A stretch of DNA of 7,020 bases. Origin: Candidatus Nanopelagicales bacterium (GTDB lineage: Bacteria > Actinomycetota > Actinomycetes > S36-B12). Where the stretch lies: positions 1 through 7,020 of the forward strand of contig JAURQC010000067.1 in NCBI GenBank assembly GCA_030836325.1, given 5' to 3'. The notes beneath the pieces are model-generated. The model ran no database searches. It was not told where the DNA came from and saw only the letters and a program-made list of their open reading frames with translations. How positions within the stretch are numbered: position 1 is the first letter of the stretch; each line of letters begins with the position of its first letter. Positions 1-5,505 of the stretch are shown piece after piece. Position numbers and translations under genes: made by a program.

Positions 1-67
1 GAGCGCGCTCTCAGAGGGCTGCACGGTGGTTCGGAAGGGCATTCGGGAAATCTAGCGGCCGTAGTTC

Positions 68-2983
68 CTAGACTCGAAAGCCGAGGGCTCTTCGTTGGAC
101 AGTTGTCAGCTCGCTTAACTGCTGTGGCGTGAGAGCGCGCACTTGCTTGGATTTCAAGCTACCCAGTTGCCGTAGCGCCATCTGGGCTAGCTGCTCTCCC
201 GTGAGCGCTCGAATGTGACGCAGGCGGAGCTCACGCAGGTCGGCCTTGGCCAGGGACTGAATGTGATCGGGGTTCAACGCTGAGATGGCTGTCGGCTTCA
301 ATTTCCGGAACTGCTTCGGCTTCATCGCGCGGATTTGCTCGGGCTGCAAAGCGGCAACGTGGCTGGGCGCTAGTCGACGAAGCTGCGCCGGTACGAGCCG
401 ACGTACCGAGGCGGGCCGCAAGGCGCTCACCTGTTCAGCGCTCATCGCCGCGATCGCTGCAGGTTGCAATCGTGCAACCGAGGCGGGCCGCAGGGCCGCG
501 ACATGCTCGGGTTTGAGTGCAGCGATCGTCTCCGGTCGCAGACCACGTGCGTTCTTGGGTTTGATTGTGCTCACCTGAGCCACGGTCAGGGCAGACGCTT
601 GCTCCGGTTTAAGCCCGGCGAGCGCCTCGGACGGCAGTTGCCCAAACACCTCTGGGGGAATGATCGCCATCTGATCAGGGGTGATCGCATTGATCTGATC
701 ACCAGTGGCTAATTCCGGATTTGGAATGTCAACGGGCACGATCGGCACCGGTGTCGGTGCTGCCGCTATTGGTTTCGGCGCCGGCTCTGGTTCCACCACC
801 GGGGTATCGCCGCCGCCGCCGGCATCTCCGCCACCGCCGCCGCCGCCGCCACCGCCGCCGGCATCTCCGCCGCCGCCGCCACCGGCAGATCCTCCTCCAC
901 TGGAGAAGTCAGCGACATACAGAAGTCGATCCGGGGATCCACTTCCGGCGCTGGTGACCGCATCGGTTGTCGACACCGAGGTCAGGGCGGATGCCACCTG
1001 AGCGGGCGTTGATCCAGGGTTCAGCCCCAGGTAGACAGCCGCCGCACCGGCCACGTGTGGACTCGCCATTGATGTTCCGCTGATTGTGTTCGACGCGGTG
1101 TTGCTGGTGTACCAAGCCGACAAGACGCTGCTGCCGGGGGCGAAAATGTCTAGTGTCGATCCGTAATTCGAGAAGGACGATCGCGCGTCGGTGCTGGTTG
1201 TTGAGCCTACGGTTATCGCTGTCGGCGCGCGTGCGGGTGAGTAGTACTGGGCGTCGTCGTTTGAGTTGCCTGCGGCGACCACGACGGTGATCCCCGCGGC
1301 TGTTAGCGCGGCGACTGCGTCATCGATTGACTTGGACCCGCCACCGCCGAGGCTCATGTTGACGACGGCATCACCGCTGCTGTGATTGGTCCGAACCCAG
1401 TTCATGCCCGCGACCACGTCGGATGTGTATCCACTGCCGGAACAATTCAACACCCGAACACCCGAGACGCTTGCGGCTTTTGCAACCCCGTAGGTAGAAC
1501 CGACGGCCGTTCCCGCCACGTGCGTTCCGTGCCCGTCGCAGTCCGAAGGATCGCTGTCGTTGTCAACGAAGTCGTAGCCGGCCACCACGCGACTGGAGTA
1601 CTCGTCGTGAGTTGTTCTGATGCCGGTGTCGATGATGTAGACGGTGACTCCGGATCCGCTGCCCGCGGCCGAGTAGGTGTTGTTCAGTGGCAACGAACGC
1701 TGGTCGATGCGATCCAAGCCCCACGGGGGATCGGGTTGGATCGAATTGATCGGCGTGGGGGTCGGGGTCGGTGTAGGTGCGGGGGACGGTGAACCCGAGT
1801 CGGCGATGCTGTAGGGCCACACGCCGGTCGATCCACCGGACTTTCCGGAGAGGAGTTCGGACGCAGAGGGATCTCCATTGCTGTCGGGTATCCGAACCGT
1901 GTTGTTCGAATCGGTGGGATCGGCGAATCCAACCTCGAAGACGGAGTTTGTCGTCGATCCTGCGTTGGTGAGGTCGACGTACCGGAATTCGATCGTGGCT
2001 CCGCCCGATTCCTCGATGATGAGCATCTGGAATTCCTGGCGAGCAGAGTTGTTTCCGTACTCGGCAACATCGACCCACTCTGCCCAGAACACGTTCTTCG
2101 TGGCTCCGTCGGAAATCGTCCCGCGACCGAACTCGACGGTGCCGTTCGCCGCTGGGTTCAGATCGGTGAAGAGCGGCAGGATGTACGGCCGGGTGGCGGT
2201 GCGAATGTCCAGGCTCCGGTAACGGCTGAAGGATCCGAGGCCGTCATCGAGGACCGCGCCGCCGTTGGTGTTGATGAAAATGTTGGTGTACTGCGTGCCA
2301 AACCAATCTAGCGTGAAGCCCAAGGACATAGAGGGTGAACTGCAGTCGTCGCAGCTGCTCAGGTTGCTCGTGGTGGTTTTTGTGACTGGTCGAAACGTTG
2401 CAGAATAAAGATCGATAAGCGAATCGGGTTCGATGTACCGGACGTCAGGGTCGGCTTCAAGTTGGTCAACTTCCTCCTCGCTCAGTTCAGCTGTGAAGCC
2501 ATCGACAGCGCCGCGTAGTTCCTTGTCGGTTTGCCCTCCGATGCTTTGCGCCTTTTCCTTTATCGAGTCGATGTAGGCACCATTTCGGACGACAACGATG
2601 TAGTCGTCGGCTACGCCTTCGTCGGCCTGCGCCGAAGTGGTTTCGGTTGGGCTTGCTGTCGGGTTTGCTGATTCAAGAGGACTAGTGGTTGAGGAAGGCT
2701 CGGGCGATTCGGTCGGTGAACTGTCTGGAGCATCCGGGCTAATTGAGCCCGAGTCCCCTGGACTAGGGGTGAGTGAAGGCGAAGGCGCTGGTGAGGGTGC
2801 GGGAGAAAGTTCGGGCGAGGGGGTGGCTGAAGGTTCGGGCGTCGGCGTTTGGGTCGAGACTGATGTCGGCTGACCTGTGGGCTGATCCAACGCTCCCACG
2901 ATGGGTGCGCTCCACAAGGAGGAAGCGAGCAAGCTGACCGACGCGAGTGCCGTGAGTGCAGCGACTGCTCTAGGTCTACGCAC
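68..2983 (-). CDS. Secreted S8 (subtilisin-like) protease with nidogen-like domain and C-terminal octapeptide repeats
   Basis: This is a 971-residue secreted serine endopeptidase. The start is GTG at 2981-2983, preceded by AAGGAGG 4 nt upstream. Residues 1-31 are a signal peptide (RRPR, then a hydrophobic stretch, possible cut after VGA). Residues 35-118 are a Pro/Ser/Thr linker and about 125-191 an I9 inhibitor propeptide. About 205-393 is a nidogen-like beta domain with a CxxC (211/214), and 396-412 a Pro/Thr linker. The S8 domain spans about 420-690, with Asp452 (IDTG), His485 (GHGTH), oxyanion Asn573 (AAGN) and Ser638 (GTSMASPH). All catalytic residues are present. Cys482 and Cys514 match in context and spacing (32) the Cys67-Cys99 disulfide of aqualysin I. 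A polyglycine linker (695-726) and octapeptide repeats (759-971) follow. There is no LPXTG motif or C-terminal membrane segment, so release or non-covalent wall binding is inferred. The catalytic assignment is very secure; the substrate is unknown. Confidence 0.95.
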   Translation of the reverse strand: MRRPRAVAALTALASVSLLASSLWSAPIVGALDQPTGQPTSVSTQTPTPEPSATPSPELSPAPSPAPSPSLTPSPGDSGSISPDAPDSSPTESPEPSSTTSPLESANPTASPTETTSAQADEGVADDYIVVVRNGAYIDSIKEKAQSIGGQTDKELRGAVDGFTAELSEEEVDQLEADPDVRYIEPDSLIDLYSATFRPVTKTTTSNLSSCDDCSSPSMSLGFTLDWFGTQYTNIFINTNGGAVLDDGLGSFSRYRSLDIRTATRPYILPLFTDLNPAANGTVEFGRGTISDGATKNVFWAEWVDVAEYGNNSARQEFQMLIIEESGGATIEFRYVDLTNAGSTTNSVFEVGFADPTDSNNTVRIPDSNGDPSASELLSGKSGGSTGVWPYSIADSGSPSPAPTPTPTPTPINSIQPDPPWGLDRIDQRSLPLNNTYSAAGSGSGVTVYIIDTGIRTTHDEYSSRVVAGYDFVDNDSDPSDCDGHGTHVAGTAVGSTYGVAKAASVSGVRVLNCSGSGYTSDVVAGMNWVRTNHSSGDAVVNMSLGGGGSKSIDDAVAALTAAGITVVVAAGNSNDDAQYYSPARAPTAITVGSTTSTDARSSFSNYGSTLDIFAPGSSVLSAWYTSNTASNTISGTSMASPHVAGAAAVYLGLNPGSTPAQVASALTSVSTTDAVTSAGSGSPDRLLYVADFSSGGGSAGGGGGGDAGGGGGGGGGGGDAGGGGDTPVVEPEPAPKPIAAAPTPVPIVPVDIPNPELATGDQINAITPDQMAIIPPEVFGQLPSEALAGLKPEQASALTVAQVSTIKPKNARGLRPETIAALKPEHVAALRPASVARLQPAAIAAMSAEQVSALRPASVRRLVPAQLRRLAPSHVAALQPEQIRAMKPKQFRKLKPTAISALNPDHIQSLAKADLRELRLRHIRALTGEQLAQMALRQLGSLKSKQVRALTPQQLSELTTVQRRALGFRV
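86..709 (-). repeat. About 26 tandem octapeptide (24-bp) repeats at the C-terminus of the S8 protease
   Basis: From residue 767 to 966 the protein can be cut into 25 units of exactly 8 residues with no insertion or deletion, for example ITPDQMAI, LKPEHVAA, LRPASVAR, LQPEQIRA, LTPQQLSE. A weaker unit (759-766) precedes them. The pattern is [L/I/M]-x-[P]-x-x-[V/I/L]-x-[A/small]. The hydrophobic residues at positions 1 and 6 and the proline at 3 fit short helices starting at x-P-x-x and stacking as a solenoid; this is inference. By my count residues 855-971 hold 23 Lys/Arg against 6 Asp/Glu, so the end is strongly basic. I do not assign it to a named family. Confidence 0.9.
405..492 (-). repeat. 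Identical 16-bp copies 72 bp apart within the octapeptide array
   Basis: ACCGAGGCGGGCCGCA occurs at 405-420 and again at 477-492 on the plus strand. The offset of 72 bp equals three 24-bp units, and the copies encode the LRPASV cores of units 831-838 and 855-862. DNA identity beyond what the protein needs suggests duplication or gene conversion of a three-unit block. Confidence 0.7.
806..901 (-). repeat. GC-rich trinucleotide tract coding the polyglycine linker
   Basis: The plus strand is almost entirely CCG/CCA/GCC triplets and codes, on the minus strand, a run of about 30 Gly with a few Asp, Ala and Ser between the catalytic domain and the repeat array. GGCATCTCCGCC appears at 821-832 and 860-871, 39 bp (13 codons) apart, marking an internal duplication. 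As a triplet tract it can change length without shifting frame. Its likely role is a flexible spacer. Confidence 0.85.
1799..2371 (-). other. Nidogen-like (NIDO-type) domain inside the S8 protease
   Basis: These bases encode residues 205-395 of the subtilase. The order of motifs resembles NIDO domains: an F-G-x-x-Y then NIFINTNG strand, a RPYILPLFTDLN segment in the place of the usual IAPFWxD, an NG-V-E-F turn, a VFWAEWVDV strand in the place of VTWxxV, then FQMLIIEE and IEFRYVDL. A CDDC motif near its start could form a local disulfide. The family is normally found in extracellular and adhesive proteins, which suggests a binding or substrate-targeting role. The assignment rests on motif recognition only; a generic jelly-roll domain is the alternative. 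Confidence 0.55.
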
Positions 2984-2987
2984 TCTT

Positions 2988-2994
2988 CCTCCTT
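2988..2994 (-). promoter_or_regulatory. Ribosome binding site of the S8 protease
   Basis: The minus strand reads AAGGAGG, a full match to the anti-Shine-Dalgarno core, 4 nt before GTG at 2983-2981. It fixes the rare-type start codon and puts a basic n-region directly before the signal-peptide hydrophobic core. Confidence 0.85.
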
Positions 2995-3024
2995 CCTAGC
3001 CAATGGACGGGCAATGACCTGTCA

Positions 3025-3037
3025 AAGTTCCGAACTT
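3025..3037. promoter_or_regulatory. Inverted repeat AAGTTC-C-GAACTT, candidate operator
   Basis: This is a perfect 6+6 bp inverted repeat with a one-base centre, 41 bp upstream of the subtilase start and 202 bp upstream of the htrA start. Position and symmetry suit a dimeric regulator acting on the subtilase promoter. I cannot name the regulator. Confidence 0.4.
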
Positions 3038-3047
3038 CAGTATTGCT

Positions 3048-3067
3048 TCGCCCTCCGGCGAGGGCGA
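3048..3067. other. 8-bp hairpin TCGCCCTC-CGGC-GAGGGCGA in the divergent intergenic region
   Basis: 3048-3055 pairs perfectly with 3060-3067 around a four-base CGGC loop. It could fold in a leader RNA of the subtilase or act as a DNA dyad. There is no T-run after it on either strand, so a classical terminator is unlikely. Confidence 0.35.
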
Positions 3068-3084
3068 GCGGGGCGCTGGAAATG

Positions 3085-3098
3085 GGGGGCTAGCCCCC
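3085..3098. promoter_or_regulatory. Perfect 14-bp palindrome GGGGGCTAGCCCCC
   Basis: All 14 bases are self-complementary with no spacer, centred on CTAG. It lies near the middle of the 256-bp region between the divergent protease genes. A shared operator is one reading; chance in GC-rich sequence is possible but less likely for a spacerless 14-mer. Confidence 0.4.
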
Positions 3099-3121
3099 TG
3101 CCTTGCCCTGAAAACACTCGC

Positions 3122-3137
3122 GCAAGCCCCCGCTTGC
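3122..3137. other. Inverted repeat GCAAGC-CCCC-GCTTGC
   Basis: Two 6-bp arms flank a four-C centre, immediately upstream of the GGAAATG direct repeats and 102 bp before the htrA start. It may be part of the htrA control region or a leader hairpin. Confidence 0.3.
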
Positions 3138-3139
3138 TG

Positions 3140-3169
3140 GGAAATGTAAGGAAATGGTTAGGACATTCC
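3140..3169. promoter_or_regulatory. GGAAATG direct repeats with 10-bp phasing, candidate response-regulator box upstream of htrA
   Basis: GGAAATG occurs at 3140-3146 and 3150-3156, exactly one helical turn apart, followed by CATTCC (3164-3169), an inverted near-copy. A further GGAAATG lies at 3078-3084. OmpR-type response regulators bind direct repeats spaced about one turn, and mycobacterial pepD (an htrA homologue) is controlled by the two-component system MprAB and by SigE, so a stress-response site is plausible. The match to any specific regulator is not shown. Confidence 0.4.
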
Positions 3170-3229
3170 TGGGTGTGCAACCGGGGTGCCTCCTGCCGGG
3201 TCTAAGCCTGCGAGAAACCAACCGGAACT

Positions 3230-3237
3230 AGGAGGAG
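3230..3237 (+). promoter_or_regulatory. Ribosome binding site of htrA
   Basis: AGGAGGAG precedes ATG at 3240-3242 with a short spacer. It decides the start against an in-frame GTG at 3186, which would add 18 residues translated from the leader and has no such site. Confidence 0.85.
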
Positions 3238-3239
3238 AT

Positions 3240-4457
3240 ATGTCCGTTCCCACGATGCCGCCAGGCTCATCCAGCCCATCGGGCTCCACAAACCCTTACG
3301 TCGGCTACGCCTACTCACCCCCGAGCGCGCCTACCCCACCGCCCGCTCCCCCCAAGAACAGCCGTGCTGGCTTGGTAACGGGTGTGATCGCTGGAGCTGC
3401 TGCGATCGGCCTTATTTCCGGAAGCATCGGCGGTGCTGTCGGTTACCTCGCGGCTTCGAACTCTGCGTCGGCTGAAACTGCCGCTGTGTCAGTGCCAGCT
3501 TCGGCTACTTCTGAAGCAGCTACTCCTGATGTAGCCGCTGATCCGAGCGTTCCAGTTCTTGCGGGTATCGCAGACCTGGCCGCCCAAGCTCAGCCTGCCG
3601 TGGTCCAGTTGAACGTAGGTGGAGCCGGGGGAGAAGGCACGGGTTCGGGATTCGTCATCAGCGAAGACGGATACATCGTGACCAATCACCACGTTGCTGG
3701 TGGAGTCGGTGAATCCGGAACGGTCGATGTCGTCTTCTCCGATGAGTCGACGGCTACCGGCACGCTCGTAGGTTCTGATGCCGGCTACGACATCGCCGTC
3801 GTCAAGGTCAACCGCGATGGTCTGCCGACACTGCCTCTTGGATCGTCGTCCGACGTTCGCGTCGGGGACGTTGCTGTCGCTCTCGGGTCACCACTGGGTC
3901 TTCAGGGAACTGTGACCTCCGGAATCGTCAGCGCACTCGAGCGCCCAGTGACAGCAGGCGGTCAAGGATCGACGTCCTTCATCAACGCCATCCAAACTGA
4001 CGCTGCCATCAATCCCGGTAACTCCGGTGGCCCGCTACTTAACGGCTCAGGTGAAGTCATCGGCGTGAACACGGCCATCGCCTCGCTCGGTGCCGTCGGT
4101 GGTGCTGCCGGCAGCATCGGACTCGGCTTTGCGATTCCGATCGATACTGCACAGCGCATCGTCGACGAGATCATCTCGACAGGTTCGTCCTCCACCCCGG
4201 TAATCGGTGTGTCCCTCGATACGTCCTTTACCGGCCCTGGCGCGCGGGTCGCAGAAGTGACACCCGAATCTGGTGCGGACAACGCTGGCATCCAAGACGG
4301 CGACGTCATCACCGCGATCAACGGTGACGTGATTGCAGAGTCCACGGAACTGATCGTGTCCATCCGGTCGAATGCTCCGGGTGACACCGTGGAACTCACG
4401 ATCCTTCGAGATGGGCGTACCCAAGACGTGACCGTCACGCTCACAGCGGCTGAGTAG
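3240..4457 (+). CDS. htrA: HtrA/DegP-family membrane-anchored serine protease (PepD-like)
   Basis: This is a 405-residue envelope protease and chaperone of the S1C family, acting on misfolded exported proteins. Residues 1-43 are a Pro/Ser-rich cytoplasmic tail (PTPPPAPPKN). About 44-72 is one Gly/Ala-rich transmembrane segment that serves as signal anchor, and 73-103 an Ala/Ser/Thr/Val linker. The trypsin-like domain spans about 105-312, with His151 (TNHHV), Asp184 (YDIAVVKV) and Ser262 (GNSGGP). All three are present, and GLGFAIP (294-300) closes the domain. One PDZ domain covers about 320-402 (GIQDGDVITAING). A single PDZ and this topology match actinobacterial PepD/HtrA proteins rather than two-PDZ DegP. 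The gene diverges from a secreted subtilase across a shared 256-bp region and is followed by a strong hairpin, so it is probably monocistronic. Family assignment is very secure; paralogue identity (HtrA, PepA, PepD) is not. Confidence 0.95.
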   Translation: MSVPTMPPGSSSPSGSTNPYVGYAYSPPSAPTPPPAPPKNSRAGLVTGVIAGAAAIGLISGSIGGAVGYLAASNSASAETAAVSVPASATSEAATPDVAADPSVPVLAGIADLAAQAQPAVVQLNVGGAGGEGTGSGFVISEDGYIVTNHHVAGGVGESGTVDVVFSDESTATGTLVGSDAGYDIAVVKVNRDGLPTLPLGSSSDVRVGDVAVALGSPLGLQGTVTSGIVSALERPVTAGGQGSTSFINAIQTDAAINPGNSGGPLLNGSGEVIGVNTAIASLGAVGGAAGSIGLGFAIPIDTAQRIVDEIISTGSSSTPVIGVSLDTSFTGPGARVAEVTPESGADNAGIQDGDVITAINGDVIAESTELIVSIRSNAPGDTVELTILRDGRTQDVTVTLTAAE

Positions 4458-4480
4458 CCACACTCGGATATCGCCAACTG

Positions 4481-4519
4481 CGGCGCCGGGACCCGACTCC
4501 TCCTCGGGTTCTGGCGCCG
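4481..4519 (+). terminator. 16-bp hairpin downstream of htrA, likely terminator
   Basis: 4481-4496 (CGGCGCCGGGACCCGA) pairs with 4504-4519 over all 16 positions, including two G-T wobbles (4488/4512 and 4490/4510), around the 7-nt loop CTCCTCC. It begins 24 bp after the htrA stop. No T-run follows, which is common for hairpin terminators in high-GC actinobacteria. It separates htrA from the downstream oxygenase gene. Confidence 0.7.
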
Positions 4520-4584
4520 TCGGCGTGAACGGCCTTGCGCGACCCCAAGGTGCGAACTCAGAGCCTGGTTGGCACGCTTAAGTC

Positions 4585-5502
4585 ATGTCCCCTGTGTCTG
4601 GAGCCGTCGATTTCGCGCGTACTCGCATCGCGCAAGGCTTTCGGCGGATCGTTTCCGGTGATCCGGAGGGATCACCGGATTGGGTGCGTCAGCTCGCCGA
4701 CGGAGTGGACAACGGTTACTTCGGGCCGGGCTCGGCTGCATGGGCGGTTCACGGATCTCTTCCGACTCTCGTCGGCGGTGTGCGAGCCCTCCTGATGCAA
4801 GCTTTGCATCCTGGTGCGCTCGCCGGTGTCATGCAGCACTCGCGTTATGAGGCGGATCCCCTCGGCCGCCTTGCGGGAACCACCCAGTGGCTGACTGTCG
4901 TAACTTTCGGCGACACCGTGATGGCTGATCGAGAGTGTGCTCGCGTTCGCGGCATGCACCGCAAGGTTCGTGGCACCTACCCCGTTGGTGGACAGATGCG
5001 CGAGTACTCCGCCGGCGATCCAGACCTGTTGCGTTGGGTGCATGTGGCGTTCACCGACTCCTTCCTGGCGACGCACCGTGTGTGGGGTGGCCCTATTCCA
5101 GGAGGTGAGGACGCGTACGTCCGCGAGTGGGCCAAGGCGGGTGAACTCGTTGGAGTCGTTGATCCTCCACGTTCGGTGGCGGAGCTCGACGATCAAATAC
5201 GAGCTTTCGGTCCTGACCTTCGCGGTGACGATGCCGCCTGGCAGACCGTCGACTTCATCAGATCCGCACCGGTGCCGTTGCCGGCGAAAGCGCCCTACAG
5301 CGTTCTGTTTGCCGGAGCTGTCGCGACCATTCCTGAGTCGCACCGCCGACTGTTGAAACTGCCTCGTGTCCCGATGATCGCGGTGAAGCCAGCAGTCTCT
5401 GCACTGCTGGGGGGTATGTCGATGGTGTTGGGTCCGGCGTCGCCGTCTATGCGCAACGCCGCCGACCGAGTCGAACGGCTCGACACGAAGCAGCCCGCGT
5501 AA
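4585..5502 (+). CDS. DUF2236 / MpaB-family putative heme oxygenase
   Basis: This 305-residue protein has no signal peptide, so it is probably cytosolic. It carries the DUF2236 signature of MpaB and latex-clearing (Lcp) rubber oxygenases: FGPGSAAWAVHG (46-57), LLMQALHPGALAGVMQHS (69-86), GRLAGTTQWLTVVTFGD (94-110), VRGMHRKVRG (121-130) and YSAGDPDLLRWVH (141-153). Arg95, Thr99 and His125 look like counterparts of Lcp Arg164, Thr168 and His198, the last being the heme ligand; this mapping is by motif and spacing, not alignment. The length is usual for the family. Substrate and reaction are unknown for most bacterial members. The ATG at 4585 is the best start because conserved sequence begins soon after, but it has no clear Shine-Dalgarno sequence. 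The gene follows the htrA hairpin and converges on rbsK, so it is likely a single-gene unit. Confidence 0.88.
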   Translation: MSPVSGAVDFARTRIAQGFRRIVSGDPEGSPDWVRQLADGVDNGYFGPGSAAWAVHGSLPTLVGGVRALLMQALHPGALAGVMQHSRYEADPLGRLAGTTQWLTVVTFGDTVMADRECARVRGMHRKVRGTYPVGGQMREYSAGDPDLLRWVHVAFTDSFLATHRVWGGPIPGGEDAYVREWAKAGELVGVVDPPRSVAELDDQIRAFGPDLRGDDAAWQTVDFIRSAPVPLPAKAPYSVLFAGAVATIPESHRRLLKLPRVPMIAVKPAVSALLGGMSMVLGPASPSMRNAADRVERLDTKQPA

Positions 5503-5505
5503 CCC

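Noticed and set aside
1..10. Palindrome GAGCGCGCTC at the window edge, downstream of the subtilase.
   Set aside because: It is a GC-only type dyad at the boundary with no loop or T-run, and its context is cut off. Positions 1-67 otherwise show no terminator or gene that I can support.
285..578. A plus-strand frame with regular Cys/Gly/Ala repeats that looks like a repeat protein.
   Set aside because: Its periodicity is only the antisense reading of the 24-bp octapeptide units of the subtilase.
3020..3025. A perfect TTGACA (-35-like) on the minus strand upstream of the subtilase.
   Set aside because: At 16-18 bp spacing there is no credible -10 hexamer, and a promoter there would start transcription within or past the ribosome binding site.
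3039..3044. AATACT on the minus strand as a -10 for the subtilase.
   Set aside because: It matches only four of six consensus positions and has no -35 at the right distance; too weak to list.
3014..3205. A 63-codon plus-strand frame inside the divergent intergenic region.
   Set aside because: It has no ribosome binding site or recognisable sequence, and it covers the dyads and direct repeats expected of a control region.
3186..3239. Upstream GTG start giving HtrA 18 more residues.
   Set aside because: The strong AGGAGGAG falls within this extension and serves the ATG at 3240; the extra residues look like translated leader.
3962..4477. A 171-codon minus-strand open frame.
   Set aside because: It is antisense to the HtrA protease and PDZ domains, with no domain signature of its own.
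4672..5343. A 223-codon open frame on the minus strand.
   Set aside because: It lies wholly antisense to the well-supported oxygenase gene and shows no recognisable motif; open antisense frames are expected in high-GC coding DNA.
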